Shown: positions 9,946 through 20,853, counted from the stretch's first letter. The stretch: 64,000 bases of DNA from Stenotrophomonas ginsengisoli (GCF_001431485.1 NZ_LDJM01000003.1:17662-81661); one strand, 5' to 3'. Numbers and translations are program-made. Notes: generated by a model from the letters alone, not told the origin.

Positions 9946-11292
9946 ATGAATCACCCTGCGTTCAAGGCCTATGACATCCGAGGCCGCGTCCCGGACCAGC
10001 TCAACACCGACCTGGCCACCCGCATCGGCGTTGCCTTGGCTGCTCAGCTGGGCCCGGGCCCGGTGGTGCTGGGACGTGACGTCCGCCTTAGCAGCCCGCA
10101 ACTGCAGCAGGCCTTGGCCGATGGCCTGCATGCTGCTGGACGTGAGGTGATCGACATTGGCCTGTGCGGAACAGAAGAGATCTATTTCCAGAGTGCCCAC
10201 CTGCACGCTGCCGGTGGGGTGATGGTGACCGCCAGCCACAACCCGATGGATTACAACGGCATGAAGCTGGTGCGCGAAGGCGCCCGCCCGATCAGCGGCG
10301 ATACCGGCCTGTTCGACATCCGCGACCAGGCGCTGACGATGTCGGCACCGGTGATCCCGGGCCCTGCCCCGATGCAGCTGCATACCGACAAGTCCGCCTA
10401 CATCGCCCATTTGCTCGGGTATGTGGACATCAGCCGGCTCAAGCCGCTGAAGATCGTCACCAATGCCGGCAACGGCGGCGCCGGCTCGATCATTGACCTG
10501 CTCGCCCCCCACCTGCCGTTTGAATTCATTCGTCTGCAACACGAGCCGGACGGCAGCTTCCCCAGCGGCATCCCCAACCCGCTGCTGCCCGGGAACCGCC
10601 AGGCCACCGCCCAGGCGGTAATCGAGCACGGGGCGGATTTCGGCATCGCCTGGGACGGTGACTTTGACCGCTGCTTCTTCTTCGACCACACCGGCCGCTT
10701 CATCGAGGGCTACTACCTGGTCGGCCTGCTCGCGGTGACCCTGCTGGCCAAGGAGCCCGGCGGCAAGGTCATCCACGACCCACGCCTGACCTGGAACACC
10801 GTGGAGATGGTCACGGCCCTGGGCGGTGAACCGATCCAGAGCAAAACCGGGCATGCCTTCATCAAGGAGCGCATGCGTGCAGAGAACGCCATCTATGGCG
10901 GCGAGATGAGCGCACACCATTATTTCCGCGACTTTGCCTACTGTGACTCGGGCATGATCCCGTGGCTGTTGATCGCCAACCTGGTCAGCAGCAGCGGCCA
11001 ATCCCTGGCTGAACTGGTGGAAGCACGCATGGCCGCCTATCCGTGCAGCGGCGAGATCAACTTCCGCGTCGATGATGCAGCCGCCTCCATCACCCGTGTC
11101 ATGGACACCTTTGCCCCGCTGCAGCCGGTCGTTGACCGAACCGATGGCATCAGCGCCGATTTCGGTGACTGGCGCTTCAGCCTGCGCAGCTCCAATACCG
11201 AACCCTTGCTGCGCTTGAATGTCGAGGCCCGTGGCGATGCGGCCCTGATGCACGCACGCACGGCCCAGATCCAGCAATTGCTGGGCGCCTGA
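9946..11292 (+). CDS. xanA: Phosphomannomutase/phosphoglucomutase
   Basis: Interconverts hexose 6-phosphate and 1-phosphate (glucose and mannose), feeding UDP-glucose, GDP-mannose and dTDP-rhamnose synthesis. At 448 residues it has the same length as Xanthomonas XanA. The phosphoserine loop is [14 protein letters not shown] (near residue 98), the metal site is [11 protein letters not shown] (near residue 240), the sugar-binding loop is [10 protein letters not shown], and the phosphate-binding loop is [13 protein letters not shown] near the C-terminus. It is followed 15 bp later by xanB, the order known from xanthan-producing species. Confidence 0.95.
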   Translation: MNHPAFKAYDIRGRVPDQLNTDLATRIGVALAAQLGPGPVVLGRDVRLSSPQLQQALADGLHAAGREVIDIGLCGTEEIYFQSAHLHAAGGVMVTASHNPMDYNGMKLVREGARPISGDTGLFDIRDQALTMSAPVIPGPAPMQLHTDKSAYIAHLLGYVDISRLKPLKIVTNAGNGGAGSIIDLLAPHLPFEFIRLQHEPDGSFPSGIPNPLLPGNRQATAQAVIEHGADFGIAWDGDFDRCFFFDHTGRFIEGYYLVGLLAVTLLAKEPGGKVIHDPRLTWNTVEMVTALGGEPIQSKTGHAFIKERMRAENAIYGGEMSAHHYFRDFAYCDSGMIPWLLIANLVSSSGQSLAELVEARMAAYPCSGEINFRVDDAAASITRVMDTFAPLQPVVDRTDGISADFGDWRFSLRSSNTEPLLRLNVEARGDAALMHARTAQIQQLLGA

Positions 11293-11307
11293 AACAGGAG
11301 AACTTCC

Positions 11308-12711
11308 ATGCAGCCCATCCTCCCGGTCATCCTGTCCGGCGGCTCCGGCACCCGCCTCTGGCCACTTTCGCGCGAAGCCTATCCCAAACAGTTCCTGCCT
11401 TTGGCCGGTGACAAAACCATGCTCCAGGCTACCTGGGAGCGGGTCGCTGCCGTCGCCTCGCAGGCCCCGATCGTGGTCGCCAATGAGGCTCATCGCTTTG
11501 TCGCGGCCGAGCAGCTGCTGCAGGTCGGCGTGCAACCGCAGGCCATCCTGCTCGAACCGATCGGGCGCAATACGGCACCGGCCATTGCGGTGGCCGCGCT
11601 GGAAGCCATTGCCGACGGCAGCGACCCGCTGCTGCTGGTACTGGCCTCTGACCACGTGATCACCGACGAAGCCGCCTTCCATACCGCCGTGCAGGCCGCC
11701 GCACCGGCCGCCGCAGCCGGCAAGCTGGTGACCTTCGGCATCGTGCCCACCGGCCCGGAAACCGGCTACGGCTACATCAAGGCCAGCGGCAGCGACACCG
11801 TGCGCCCGGTCGAGCGTTTCGTCGAAAAGCCCGACCTGGCCACCGCCCAAGGCTATGTGGCCAGTGGCGACTACTACTGGAACAGCGGCATGTTCCTGCT
11901 GCGCGCCTCGCGCTATCTCGAGCAGCTGCAGCGCTTTGCCCCGGACATGGCCGACGGCTGCCGGCTGGCCTTCGCCGGAGCGGTACGCGATGCCGACTTC
12001 ACCCGCCTGGACAAGGACGCCTTCTCCGCCATCCCCAGCGACTCGATCGACTATGCGGTGATGGAAAAAACCAGCGACGCGGTGGTCATCCCGTTGGATG
12101 CCGGCTGGAATGATGTCGGTTCGTGGTCGGCGCTGCGCGATGTCTCGCCGCGTGATGCCGATGGCAATGCCACCCGCGGTGATGTGATCGCCATCGACTG
12201 CCGCAACAGCTATGCCTATGGCGAGCGCCTGGTGGCCATGGTCGGGCTGGACAACATCATCGTGGTGGAAACCGACGATGCCGTGCTGGTCGCCGATGCC
12301 GACCGCGTGCAGCAGGTCAAGGACGTGGTGGCCCGGCTCAAGGCCGATGGCCGCCCGGAAGCCAGCTGGCACCGCAAGGTCTACCGCCCGTGGGGTGCCT
12401 ACGATTCGATCGACCATGGGGAGCGTTTCCAGGTCAAGCGAATCACGGTCAAGCCCGGAGGGACGTTGAGCCTGCAGATGCACCACCACCGCGCCGAGCA
12501 CTGGATCGTGGTCAGCGGCACCGCAGAAGTCACCCGTGGCGATGAGATCCTGCTGCTCACAGAGAACCAGAGCACCTACATTCCGCTGGGGGTGACCCAC
12601 CGCCTGCGCAATCCGGGCAAGCTGCCTCTGGAACTGATCGAAGTGCAGTCCGGCAGCTACTTGGGCGAGGACGACATCGTCCGTTTCGAAGACACCTACG
12701 GCCGCGCCTGA
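11308..12711 (+). CDS. xanB: Mannose-1-phosphate guanylyltransferase/mannose-6-phosphate isomerase
   Basis: Bifunctional cytoplasmic enzyme (467 residues) making GDP-mannose. The N-terminal nucleotidyltransferase domain has the [14 protein letters not shown] signature (residues 10-23) and the FVEKPD motif near residue 171. The C-terminal cupin (about residues 350-467) carries the isomerase metal ligands in [13 protein letters not shown] and the tail segment THRLRNPG. An AGGAG ribosome site precedes the ATG. It is co-transcribed with xanA; GDP-mannose supplies exopolysaccharide and LPS. Confidence 0.95.
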   Translation: MQPILPVILSGGSGTRLWPLSREAYPKQFLPLAGDKTMLQATWERVAAVASQAPIVVANEAHRFVAAEQLLQVGVQPQAILLEPIGRNTAPAIAVAALEAIADGSDPLLLVLASDHVITDEAAFHTAVQAAAPAAAAGKLVTFGIVPTGPETGYGYIKASGSDTVRPVERFVEKPDLATAQGYVASGDYYWNSGMFLLRASRYLEQLQRFAPDMADGCRLAFAGAVRDADFTRLDKDAFSAIPSDSIDYAVMEKTSDAVVIPLDAGWNDVGSWSALRDVSPRDADGNATRGDVIAIDCRNSYAYGERLVAMVGLDNIIVVETDDAVLVADADRVQQVKDVVARLKADGRPEASWHRKVYRPWGAYDSIDHGERFQVKRITVKPGGTLSLQMHHHRAEHWIVVSGTAEVTRGDEILLLTENQSTYIPLGVTHRLRNPGKLPLELIEVQSGSYLGEDDIVRFEDTYGRA

Positions 12712-12765
12712 GTCTTCAGGCCCGCCCCACGCGCACCCTGTGTGCGCACAGCCATGAGTTGAAGC

Positions 12766-13932
12766 ATGAACATCGTCGTCGTTGGCACCGGATACGTCGG
12801 GCTCTCCAATGCCATCCTGCTGGCACAGCACAACCGTGTCACCGCGGTGGATATCGATGCCGGCAAGGTGGCACTGATCCAGCAGCGCACCTCGCCGATC
12901 GAGGATGCCGAGATCAGCCAGTACCTGGCGCACAAGCCGTTGCAGCTGCAGGCGACCACCGATACCGCGGCGGCTTGTGCCGATGCGGATCTGGTCATCA
13001 TCGCCACCCCGACCGATTACGACGAGCAGACCAACTACTTCAACACCCGCAGTGTGGAGTCGGTGGCCGCCCAGGTCATGGCGATCAATCCTGTCGCCAC
13101 CCTGCTGATCAAATCCACTGTCCCGGTCGGCTTCACCCGTGGCCTGCGCGAGCAGCTGGGCACGGACAACATCATCTTCGCCCCGGAATTCCTGCGCGAA
13201 GGCCGTGCCCTGTACGACAACCTGCACCCGAGCCGGATCATCATCGGCGAGCGTTCCGAACGCGCCGAAAAGATCGCCGCGCTGTTTCAGCAGGGTGCCG
13301 TGGATACCGATGTCCCGGTGCTGTTCACCGATTCCACCGAAGCCGAGGCGATCAAGCTGTTCGCCAACACCTATCTGGCCATGCGCGTGGCCTACTTCAA
13401 CGAGCTGGATTCCTATGCCCAGACCCTGGGCCTGGATACACGGGCGATCATCGATGGCGTCGGCCTGGACCCTCGTATCGGCAAGCACTACAACAACCCT
13501 TCCTTTGGCTATGGCGGCTATTGCCTGCCCAAGGACACCAAGCAGCTGCTGGCCAATTACCGCGATGTGCCGCAGAACCTGATCGCCGCGATCGTCTCCT
13601 CCAATGCCACCCGCAAGGACTTCATCGCCGACCAGATCCTGCGCCGCCAACCAAAGGTAGTGGGCATCTACCGCCTGATCATGAAAGCCGGCTCGGACAA
13701 CTTCCGCGCCTCTTCCATCCAGGGGGTGATGAAACGCCTGAAGGCCAAGGGCATCGAGGTGGTGGTGTACGAGCCCGTGCTGCAACAGGCGGACTTCTTC
13801 AACTCGCGCGTGATCAACGACCTGGCCCAGTTCAAGGCTGTCAGCGATGTGATCGTGGCCAACCGCATCACCGATGACATCAGCGATGTGGTGGACAAGG
13901 TCTACACCCGCGACCTGTTCGGCAAGGACTGA
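12766..13932 (+). CDS. ugd: UDP-glucose 6-dehydrogenase
   Basis: Oxidises UDP-glucose to UDP-glucuronate with two NAD+. The 388-residue length matches the short E. coli-type enzyme. The Rossmann start is [23 protein letters not shown] and the catalytic segment [15 protein letters not shown] (Cys near residue 253) follow, then [10 protein letters not shown]. It lies 54 bp after xanB and ends in a strong terminator facing the rfb operon. UDP-glucuronate is used in exopolysaccharide or lipid A modification. Confidence 0.93.
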   Translation: MNIVVVGTGYVGLSNAILLAQHNRVTAVDIDAGKVALIQQRTSPIEDAEISQYLAHKPLQLQATTDTAAACADADLVIIATPTDYDEQTNYFNTRSVESVAAQVMAINPVATLLIKSTVPVGFTRGLREQLGTDNIIFAPEFLREGRALYDNLHPSRIIIGERSERAEKIAALFQQGAVDTDVPVLFTDSTEAEAIKLFANTYLAMRVAYFNELDSYAQTLGLDTRAIIDGVGLDPRIGKHYNNPSFGYGGYCLPKDTKQLLANYRDVPQNLIAAIVSSNATRKDFIADQILRRQPKVVGIYRLIMKAGSDNFRASSIQGVMKRLKAKGIEVVVYEPVLQQADFFNSRVINDLAQFKAVSDVIVANRITDDISDVVDKVYTRDLFGKD

Positions 13933-13939
13933 ACAACGC

Positions 13940-13967
13940 AAAAGCCCCGGCAAAGCCGGGGCTTTCC
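13940..13967. terminator. Bidirectional terminator between ugd and rfbD
   Basis: Stem 13941-13951 with 13955-13965, loop AAA, A-rich and T-rich edges. It lies between convergent genes. Confidence 0.85.
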
Positions 13968-13985
13968 GCTAACAGGCAACCGCCT

Positions 13986-14891
13986 TCAGGCCTTGCCTGT
14001 CACGCTCATCTGACCCAGTACCGCCGCCAGCTCCTGCTCCCAGTCCGGCAGGGTGATGGAAAAATCCTGCTGCAGCTTGCGGTTGTCCAGCACCGACCAG
14101 GCCGGGCGCTGGGCCGGCGTCGGATAATCAGCCGTACTGATCGCATCAATCTGCGGTTTGCTGGCCAACAGCCCCTGTGCATGGGCCTGGGCGAAGATGG
14201 CCTGGGCAAACCCATGCCAGCTGGTCTGCCCACTGGCGGTCAGATGCCAGATCCCCGATTGCAGTTCGCCGGACTGCAGCACCGCCAGAGTGGTGCGTGC
14301 GATCAAGGCCGCCGAGGTCGGGCTGCCGAACTGATCGGCGACCACGCCCAGCTGTTCACGCTCGGCACCAAGACGCAGCATCGTGCGCAGGAAGTTCTTG
14401 CCATGGCTGGCATACACCCAGGCCGTACGGAAGATCAGGTACGGCGCACCGGAAGCCACGATCGCTTCTTCACCTGCACGCTTGCTCTGCCCGTACACCC
14501 CCAGCGGGGCGGTCGCGGCATCCTCGCCGTAGGGCGTGCTGCCCTGACCATCGAATACGTAATCGGTGGAGTAATGCACCAGCGGCACACCCTGGGCAGC
14601 GCACCAGCCGGCAATCTGCGCAGGAGCTTCGGCATTGGCCCGCCAGGCGGCCTCGGCATCGTTCTCGGCCGCATCCACTGCGGTGTAGGCCGCAGCGTTG
14701 ATGACCAGCGTTGGCTGCACACGCTCCAGCACCGATTTCACCGCCTGCGGCCGGTCAAAATCGGCCGCTTCGCATTGGCGGCCATCGATCATGCCGCTGC
14801 GGGTGGTTACCACCAGATCCGGCGAATCCCCGAACAACTTGCGGATCTCGGTACCGACCTGGCCATTGCCACCGAACAACAGGATGCTCAT
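13986..14891 (-). CDS. rfbD: dTDP-4-dehydrorhamnose reductase
   Basis: Last step of dTDP-L-rhamnose synthesis: NADPH reduction of dTDP-4-keto-rhamnose. The 301-residue protein has the short-chain Rossmann start LLFGGNGQVGTEI, the YSTDYVFDGQG motif and the Tyr-Lys pair in GVYGQSKRAGEEA (near residue 130). It is the last gene of the four-gene operon rfbB-rfbA-rfbC-rfbD and overlaps rfbC by 4 bp (ATGA). Confidence 0.95.
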   Translation of the reverse strand: MSILLFGGNGQVGTEIRKLFGDSPDLVVTTRSGMIDGRQCEAADFDRPQAVKSVLERVQPTLVINAAAYTAVDAAENDAEAAWRANAEAPAQIAGWCAAQGVPLVHYSTDYVFDGQGSTPYGEDAATAPLGVYGQSKRAGEEAIVASGAPYLIFRTAWVYASHGKNFLRTMLRLGAEREQLGVVADQFGSPTSAALIARTTLAVLQSGELQSGIWHLTASGQTSWHGFAQAIFAQAHAQGLLASKPQIDAISTADYPTPAQRPAWSVLDNRKLQQDFSITLPDWEQELAAVLGQMSVTGKA

Positions 14892-15445
14892 GGGGTGTAC
14901 ACCGGCAGGCGCTCTTCGGGGATATCGGCCAGGAATGGAGCCTTCTCATCCTTGCCCGAGAGCTGTGGCGCGGCTACCGGCCAGTCGATGGCGATGGACG
15001 CATCGTTCCAGGCCACATTGGCATCAAACTCCGGGCGGTACACATCGGTGCACAGATAACTGAAAAGTGCGCGCTCACTGAGCACCACAAAACCGTGGGC
15101 AAAGCCTTCCGGAATCCAGAACTGGCGCTTGTTGTCGGCCGACAGGATCACCGCCTCGTGGCGGCCAAAGGTCGGCGAGCCACGACGGATGTCCACCGCC
15201 ACGTCATACACCTCACCTTCCAGCACGCTGACCAGCTTGCCCTGCGGATGCGGCCACTGGTAGTGCAGGCCGCGCAATACGCCCTGGGATGAAGAGGACA
15301 CGTTGGATTGCACGAAACGGTCCGGCAGGCCCAGTTCACCGAAGCGCTGGGCATTCCAGGTTTCCATGAAGAAACCGCGTGCATCGCCGAACACGGCCGG
15401 CTCGAGCACCACACAACCCGGCAGTCCGGTCTGGATGACCTTCAT
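14888..15445 (-). CDS. rfbC: dTDP-4-dehydrorhamnose 3,5-epimerase
   Basis: Cupin epimerase (185 residues) acting on dTDP-4-keto-6-deoxyglucose. Conserved features are [10 protein letters not shown] near residue 25, [20 protein letters not shown] (catalytic His at about residue 62) and the [15 protein letters not shown] segment. It overlaps both rfbA upstream and rfbD downstream by 4 bp, so the three genes are translationally coupled. Confidence 0.95.
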   Translation of the reverse strand: MKVIQTGLPGCVVLEPAVFGDARGFFMETWNAQRFGELGLPDRFVQSNVSSSSQGVLRGLHYQWPHPQGKLVSVLEGEVYDVAVDIRRGSPTFGRHEAVILSADNKRQFWIPEGFAHGFVVLSERALFSYLCTDVYRPEFDANVAWNDASIAIDWPVAAPQLSGKDEKAPFLADIPEERLPVYTP

Positions 15446-16329
15446 ACCGTTTCACCACGACGTACCAGTGCCTGCAGGTACTGGCCATAACCGTTCTTGC
15501 TCAGCGGCGCTGCCAGCGCAAGCACCTGCTCGGCATTGATCCAGCCATTGTTGAAGGCAATTTCTTCCGGGCAGCAGACCTGCAGGCCCTGACGAGTCTG
15601 GATGGTGCCGATGAAGTTGGAAGCCTCCAGCAGGGAAGCATGGGTGCCGGTGTCCAGCCAGGCATGGCCACGGCCAAGCTGCTCCAGATGCAGCTTGCCC
15701 TCCTCCAGATAACGGCGGTTGAGATCGGTGATTTCCAATTCGCCACGCGGCGACGGCTTGAGCTCGGCTGCGTAATCACTGGCCTTGCCGTCATAGAAGT
15801 ACAGCCCGGTCACCGCATAGTTGGAGCGCGGCTTTTCCGGTTTTTCGACCAAGCCCACCACTCGGCCAGTCGCGTCGAATTCGGCCACGCCGTAACGCTC
15901 CGGGTCGTTGACCCAATAACCGAATACGGTGGCTCCATCCTCACGTGCATCAGCCTGGGCCAGCAGCTCGGTCAGACCATGTCCATGGAAGATGTTGTCT
16001 CCCAGCACCAGACAGCTCGGCTGCCCGGCCAGGAACTCGCGGCCGATCAGGTAGGCCTGGGCAAGGCCATCCGGGCTGGGCTGTACCGCGTACTGGATGT
16101 CCATGCCCCACTGCGAGCCATCACCCAGCAAGGCTTGGAACAACGCCTGTTCGTGCGGGGTATTGATGATCAACACCTCACGGATGCCCGCCAGCATCAG
16201 CACGCTGAGCGGGTAATAGATCATCGGCTTGTCATAGATCGGCAGCAGCTGCTTGCTGACGCCCTTGGTGATCGGATAGAGCCGGGTGCCGGAACCACCG
16301 GCCAGAATGATGCCCTTGCGCTTGCTCAT
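15442..16329 (-). CDS. rfbA: Glucose-1-phosphate thymidylyltransferase
   Basis: Makes dTDP-glucose from glucose 1-phosphate and dTTP, the entry step to dTDP-rhamnose. The 295-residue protein has the nucleotidyltransferase signature [14 protein letters not shown] (residues 8-21), the [16 protein letters not shown] segment, GDNIFHGHG, and [15 protein letters not shown]. It lies 9 bp downstream of rfbB and overlaps rfbC. Confidence 0.95.
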   Translation of the reverse strand: MSKRKGIILAGGSGTRLYPITKGVSKQLLPIYDKPMIYYPLSVLMLAGIREVLIINTPHEQALFQALLGDGSQWGMDIQYAVQPSPDGLAQAYLIGREFLAGQPSCLVLGDNIFHGHGLTELLAQADAREDGATVFGYWVNDPERYGVAEFDATGRVVGLVEKPEKPRSNYAVTGLYFYDGKASDYAAELKPSPRGELEITDLNRRYLEEGKLHLEQLGRGHAWLDTGTHASLLEASNFIGTIQTRQGLQVCCPEEIAFNNGWINAEQVLALAAPLSKNGYGQYLQALVRRGETV

Positions 16330-16338
16330 GTCTACTCC

Positions 16339-17394
16339 TCAGGCCTCGGTGCCGATACGCTGCAGACGGTAGCTGCCGTCCAGCACGCCATTGACCCATT
16401 CCTGATTGCCCAGGTACCAATCCACGGTAAAGGCAATACCCTGCTCGAAGGTCCAGGCCGGTTGCCAGCCCAGCTCATCACGCAGCTTGGAGGCATCGAT
16501 GGCATAACGGCGGTCGTGCCCCGGGCGGTCCGTTACATAGGTGATCTGGCTGGTACGCGGCTGGCCATCGGCACGCGGACGGCGCTCGTCCAACAGCGCG
16601 CAGATGGCCTGCACCACTTCGATGTTCTGCTTCTCGGCATTGCCGCCGACATTGTAGGTTTCGCCCACCTTGCCCTTGGCCAGTACGGTGCGGATCGCCT
16701 CGCAATGGTCAGTAACGAAAAGCCAGTCACGCACCTGCTTGCCATCGCCGTACACCGGCAGCGGCTCGCCGGCCAGGGCCTTGGCAATCACCAGCGGGAT
16801 CAATTTCTCCGGGAAGTGATACGGACCGTAGTTGTTGGAGCAGTTGGTGGTCAGTACCGGCAGGCCATAGGTATGGTGAAAAGCACGGACCAGATGGTCC
16901 GAAGCGGCCTTGGAGGCCGAATAGGGGGAATTGGGCGCATACGGCGTGGTTTCGGTGAACTTGCCGGTCTCGCCCAGGGTTCCGTAGACCTCGTCGGTGG
17001 ACACATGCAGGAAGCGGAAGGCCTGCGCCCTGTCTGCCGGCAAACCCTTCCAGTAATCACGTACGGCTTCGAGCAGGCCAAGCGTGCCGACCACATTGGT
17101 CTGGATGAAAGCGCCCGGACCATCAATGGAGCGGTCGACATGGCTTTCGGCAGCGAAATTGAGCACCGCCTCGGGCTGATGCTCGGCCAGCAGGCGCGCC
17201 ACCAGTTCACGGTCACCGATGTCACCGTGCACGAACACGTGGTCCGGATTGCCTTCCAGCGATGCCAGGGTCTTCAGGTTGCCGGCGTAGGTCAGCGCAT
17301 CCAGGTTGACCACACGCACACCGCGCGCAACCGCTTCCAGGACGAAATTGCCGCCGATGAAGCCGGCACCACCAGTCACTACCCAGGTTTTCAT
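16339..17394 (-). CDS. rfbB: dTDP-glucose 4,6-dehydratase
   Basis: Second step to dTDP-rhamnose, converting dTDP-glucose to the 4-keto-6-deoxy sugar with bound NAD+. At 351 residues it is of normal length. It shows the Rossmann motif [12 protein letters not shown], the HVSTDEVYG motif, the [12 protein letters not shown]yr-Lys catalytic pair and [17 protein letters not shown]. The start at 17394 (MKTWVVTGG) is preferred to an upstream in-frame ATG that would add unconserved residues. First gene of the rfb operon; divergent from etfB. Confidence 0.95.
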   Translation of the reverse strand: MKTWVVTGGAGFIGGNFVLEAVARGVRVVNLDALTYAGNLKTLASLEGNPDHVFVHGDIGDRELVARLLAEHQPEAVLNFAAESHVDRSIDGPGAFIQTNVVGTLGLLEAVRDYWKGLPADRAQAFRFLHVSTDEVYGTLGETGKFTETTPYAPNSPYSASKAASDHLVRAFHHTYGLPVLTTNCSNNYGPYHFPEKLIPLVIAKALAGEPLPVYGDGKQVRDWLFVTDHCEAIRTVLAKGKVGETYNVGGNAEKQNIEVVQAICALLDERRPRADGQPRTSQITYVTDRPGHDRRYAIDASKLRDELGWQPAWTFEQGIAFTVDWYLGNQEWVNGVLDGSYRLQRIGTEA

Positions 17395-17645
17395 GTACTC
17401 ACTCACTGTGAAGGCGCCCATTCCAAGGCGCAATGGATCAATAGGATAGCGGAGGGAGGCGCTGCGCACCGCACATCACGGACGCTGCCCCTCTATTTGT
17501 CCGGACATTTGATATCATCCGCGTGCAGGCCAATGCCAATTGTCTATCCATACGGTGTCGCATGGAACATGCGTGCAGGCTAGAATCAACCTCCTCCACC
17601 GGGCCCTGTAGCCCGGGCAACCCGCAAAGAAGGATGCCGTTCCTG

Positions 17646-18392
17646 ATGAAAATCCTCGTCGCGTACAAGCGCGTTGTGGACTACAACGTCCGTATCCAGG
17701 TCAAGCCGGACAACTCCGGCGTGGTCACTGATGGCGTCAAGCTCTCGCCCAACCCGTTCGATGAAATCGCACTGGAAGAGGCCCTGCGCCTGCGCGATGC
17801 CGGTATCGCCAGCGAAGTGGTCGTGGCCACGATTGCCCCGGCCGATGCCCAGGCCCACCTGCGCAACGGCCTGGCCATGGGTGCCAACCGCGCCATCCAC
17901 GTGGTCACCGATGCGGCGATCCAGCCGCTGACCGCTGCCCGCACCCTGCTCAAGCTTGTGGAAGCCGAACAGCCGGACATCGTGCTGCTGGGCAAGCAGG
18001 CCATTGATGACGACGCCAACCAGACCGGCCAGATGCTGGCCACACTCTGGGGCCGCCCGCAGGCCACCTTTGCCTCCAAGGTCGAGATTGCCGACGGCAA
18101 GGCCACGGTCACCCGTGAGGTGGACGCCGGCCTGGAAGTGCTGGAAGTGGACCTGCCGGCAGTGATCACCACCGACCTGCGCCTGAACGAGCCGCGCTTC
18201 ATCAAGCTGCCCGACATCATGAAGGCCAAGTCCAAGCCGCTGGAGACCCTGCAGCTGGCCGATCTGGGCGTGGAAGCCGCCGATACCTTCACCACCACCC
18301 ATTACGCCGCACCGGCCAAGCGCTCCAAGGGCGTGATGGTCAATGATGCCGCCGGGCTGGTTGCCGCACTGAAGCAGAAGGGGTTGTTGTAA
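17646..18392 (+). CDS. etfB: Electron transfer flavoprotein, beta subunit
   Basis: Small subunit (248 residues) of the FAD/AMP-containing flavoprotein that carries electrons from acyl-CoA and other dehydrogenases to the respiratory chain. It begins MKILVAYKRVVDYNVRIQV and has the AMP-binding-type motif LLGKQAIDDDANQTGQML (near residue 115) and the ETF-beta signature LNEPRFIKLPDIMKAKSK. Stop and start codons overlap with etfA. The 251-bp divergent space upstream contains no gene. The etfBA pair marks the left border of the xanthomonad O-antigen locus. Confidence 0.95.
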   Translation: MKILVAYKRVVDYNVRIQVKPDNSGVVTDGVKLSPNPFDEIALEEALRLRDAGIASEVVVATIAPADAQAHLRNGLAMGANRAIHVVTDAAIQPLTAARTLLKLVEAEQPDIVLLGKQAIDDDANQTGQMLATLWGRPQATFASKVEIADGKATVTREVDAGLEVLEVDLPAVITTDLRLNEPRFIKLPDIMKAKSKPLETLQLADLGVEAADTFTTTHYAAPAKRSKGVMVNDAAGLVAALKQKGLL

Positions 18393-19330
18393 TGGCCAAG
18401 ATTCTTGTCATTGCCGAACACTTGAACGGCCAGCTCAATGCTGCCGTGGCCAAGACCGTCACTGCCGCCGCTGCGGTGGGTGGCGAGATCGACGTTCTGG
18501 TACTGGCCGCCGACCCGGCAGCCGTTGCCGCCCAGGCCGCACAGATTGCCGGTGTCAGCCGCGTGCTGAGCATCGCCAATGCCGCCAACGACAACGCCAT
18601 CGCCCAGGTGCTGGCGCCGCAGATCGCCAAGGCGGCGGCCGGTTACAGCCATGTGTTCGGCGCCTCCACCACCACCGGCAAGGATCTGATGCCGGCTGTG
18701 GCCGCCCTGCTGGGCGTCAACCAGGTTTCCGACCTGATGAGCGTGGTCGACGCCCACACCTTCACCCGCCCGATCTACGCCGGCAACGCCATCATCACCG
18801 TCAAGGCGCCGGCCGACCAGACCGTGGTGGCCACCGTGCGTGCGGCCTCCTGGGCCAGTGCAGCTGACGGTGGCAATGCCGCGATCGAAGCGATCAGCGT
18901 TGATGCCGTGCTGCCGACCCACACCCGCTTTGTGTCCCTGACCCAGGGCAAGAGCGACCGCCCGGACCTGCAGAGCGCCAAGCGTGTCGTCTCCGGTGGC
19001 CGTGGCGTCGGTTCGGCCGAGAACTTCGCGGTGATCTACAAGCTGGCCGACAAGCTCGGTGCCGGCGTGGGCGCCTCGCGCGCCGCGGTGGATGCCGGCT
19101 ATGTGCCCAGCGACATGCAGGTCGGCCAGACCGGCAAGATCATTGCCCCGGAGCTGTACGTGGCCGTGGGCATCAGTGGCGCCATCCAGCATCTGACCGG
19201 TATCAAGGACGCCGGCACCATCGTGGCGATCAACAAGGACGCCGACGCCCCGATCTTCGAGATCGCTGATATCGGCCTGGTCGGGGATCTGTTTGCGATC
19301 CTGCCGGAGCTGGAGAAGGCATTGGGCTGA
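18392..19330 (+). CDS. etfA: Electron transfer flavoprotein, alpha subunit
   Basis: Large subunit (312 residues) binding FAD. The C-terminal FAD domain shows the family motif: [22 protein letters not shown], then [30 protein letters not shown] and a final [23 protein letters not shown]. The ATG shares a base with the etfB stop. A hairpin just downstream probably ends transcription. Known work on Xanthomonas places the variable O-antigen cluster between etfA and metB, which is exactly the arrangement here. Confidence 0.95.
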   Translation: MAKILVIAEHLNGQLNAAVAKTVTAAAAVGGEIDVLVLAADPAAVAAQAAQIAGVSRVLSIANAANDNAIAQVLAPQIAKAAAGYSHVFGASTTTGKDLMPAVAALLGVNQVSDLMSVVDAHTFTRPIYAGNAIITVKAPADQTVVATVRAASWASAADGGNAAIEAISVDAVLPTHTRFVSLTQGKSDRPDLQSAKRVVSGGRGVGSAENFAVIYKLADKLGAGVGASRAAVDAGYVPSDMQVGQTGKIIAPELYVAVGISGAIQHLTGIKDAGTIVAINKDADAPIFEIADIGLVGDLFAILPELEKALG

Positions 19331-19346
19331 GTTACTGATGCCGGGA

Positions 19347-19377
19347 CCGGACCATAGCGCCGCTGCGCTTGGTCCGG
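19347..19377 (+). terminator. Hairpin after etfA
   Basis: Stem CCGGACCA (19347-19354) with TGGTCCGG (19370-19377), extended by an inner AGCGC/GCGCT pair. No strong T-run, so termination is plausible rather than certain. Confidence 0.5.
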
Positions 19378-19495
19378 CTCCACTGCTGGCCTATTCTGCT
19401 TTTCATTGAGAGGGGAGCGGCCTAGCGGTAATCCACCCACAAATCAGCTGACCCCAGAAGTGGAATTTTCTCGTAGCCTTTTCTGAGGAGGTTCC

Positions 19496-19613
19496 ATGAA
19501 AAAGCCCCCCTTCACCCATAGCCAGATCATTGCCGTGCTCAAGCAGGCCGAGGCCGGCACGCCTGTCCCAGAACTGTGCCGGGAGCACGGCATCAGTTTG
19601 GCGACGTTCTGGG
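19496..19613 (+). pseudogene. IS3-type transposase OrfA, 5' fragment
   Basis: Only about 39 codons remain: MKKPPFTHSQIIAVLKQAEAG, then a helix-turn-helix segment with PELCREHGISLATF, typical of IS3-family OrfA. A GAGGAGG ribosome site precedes the ATG. The frame is cut where the left inverted repeat of another IS3 element begins at 19614. The sequence just upstream (about 19440-19495, with ACCCCAGAAGTGGAATTTTC) probably is the outer end of this first element. Confidence 0.75.
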
Positions 19614-19615
19614 TT

Positions 19616-20499
19616 CTACCCCGAAATCACGGACTGTTTGAAAAGAGCTGAAAACTTCTGATCCTGTTTGCCCCGTCGCCGCCGCATCCTGGGGTTGTGG
19701 CGGCGCTCGATGTATTCGAACACATCGGACCTGGCGGCATCGAGTGTGGGATACGTTGTGCGATAGGTCCGCTCGCGCTTGAGCAGGCCGAAGAAGCCCT
19801 CGCAGGCGGCATTGTGCCCCGAGGGCAGGCTACGCGCTCGCCACAATGCCCCACCGCACTCATTGAGCAGAGCAGGCCATTGGCGGCCAGGTAATCCTGG
19901 TAATCGCCGCTACGAAATTGGCTGCCGCGGTCGGAGTGCAGGATCAGCCGATGCTGCTCCTGCCGTTGCCAAACCGCCATCTGCACGGCCCTGATCACCA
20001 TCTGCCTGTCCTGCCGATGATGCATCGACCAGCCCACAATCCGCTGATCAAACAGGTCCAGCACGACGCACAGATATAGCTTGGCCTGCTGGGTCTTGAT
20101 CTCGGTGATGTCGGTCACCCACTTGGTTTCCGGCTCCAGGGCGCTGAAATCACGCTCCAGCAGGTTGCGTACGCCCGGCGGTGTCAGGGCCGGTTGAGCG
20201 CGCTGGCCACGCCGTTTCGGGCGTGGCAAGCCCTGCAGGCCGGCTGCCGCCATCAGCCGGGCAACCCGGTTCCGACTGGTCTTCAACCATTCATCGGCCA
20301 GATCTTCCTGCATGCGGCCAGCACCCAGCGTGCCCCGGCTGTCCTGATTCAGCGCATGGATACGGCCCAGAAAGCGCTCGTTATCGCATTGACGAGGGCT
20401 GGGCAGTCGTTTGCTCCAGTCGTAGTAACCGCTGGTTGACACCCGCAGGCAGCGGCACATAAGACGAATCGGAAACTCATCGCGGCAACGTTCGATCAC
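19616..20499 (-). pseudogene. IS3-family transposase OrfB, frameshifted
   Basis: DDE transposase beginning (GTG) [14 protein letters not shown]. The first two catalytic aspartates are present ([11 protein letters not shown] and [10 protein letters not shown]). After SMSAVGHCG the frame is disturbed by about 23 extra bases near 19814-19837; the correct continuation [18 protein letters not shown], with the catalytic Glu, is in another frame ending at 19616. Removing 23 bases restores a 286-residue protein, the normal size. The overlap of the stop with the left inverted repeat is usual for IS3. Confidence 0.85.
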
Positions 20500-20507
20500 C
20501 TGATACC

Positions 20508-20794
20508 TCAGGATGATCCCTTGGCAAAGAATGTCGCCGCTTCGCGCAAAAAATCCCGCTCCTTGGTGATCCGGGCCAACTCGCGTTTCAGCCGGGCAAC
20601 CTCCTCATCACGCGGGCTTCCGGTACCAGCAAAGGCGGCTTTCCCAGCCGTCTGCGCCTCCCGCTTCCAGCGCGTCAGCAGGCTGTCGCGGATGCCCAGC
20701 TCACGCGCCACCTGGCGCAACTGACACCGGGCCGACTGGCTTGCTCCACCGCACCACGCTTGAACTCGGCACTGAACTTGCGACGCTTTGACAT
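20508..20794 (-). pseudogene. IS3-family transposase OrfA, frameshifted
   Basis: The proper start at 20794 gives MSKRRKFSAEFKRGAVEQAS and then leaves frame. The rest, ELGIRDSLLTRWKREAQTA through the leucine-zipper-like [20 protein letters not shown] and FFAKGSS, is in another frame. One base is missing near 20713-20717 in the codons that should read CAQVARELG. Length from 20794 to the stop is 287 bases, not divisible by three, which confirms a single-base loss. Confidence 0.82.
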
Positions 20795-20853
20795 GAACAC
20801 TCCTCATGGCCTGTATCGGCCTTCTTGTAAGTGTCCGTGAAATCGGGGGTGAA

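Larger units (their letters stand above)
19614..20853 (-). mobile_element. IS3-family insertion sequence, complete ends but both genes broken
   Basis: About 1.24 kb bounded by imperfect 21-bp inverted repeats, 19614-19634 and 20833-20853 (17 of 21 match, both containing TCACGGAC). It holds orfA and orfB on the minus strand in the usual IS3 order. OrfA has a one-base deletion and orfB a 23-base insertion, so this copy cannot make active transposase. On the left it abuts an OrfA fragment of another IS3 element, and on the right the N-terminal end of an IS1595-type gene. No clear target duplication is seen, consistent with later rearrangement. Confidence 0.85.

Noticed and set aside
9910..13953. 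A very long open reading frame on the minus strand opposite xanA, xanB and ugd
   Set aside because: It is the antisense shadow of three well-supported genes in high-GC DNA; composition is low-complexity His/Gly/Gln-rich and no domain is visible.
20508..20807. An intact OrfA starting at 20807
   Set aside because: Its first 30 residues do not match IS3 OrfA; the correct N-terminus is in another frame from 20794, so it is a frameshifted gene.
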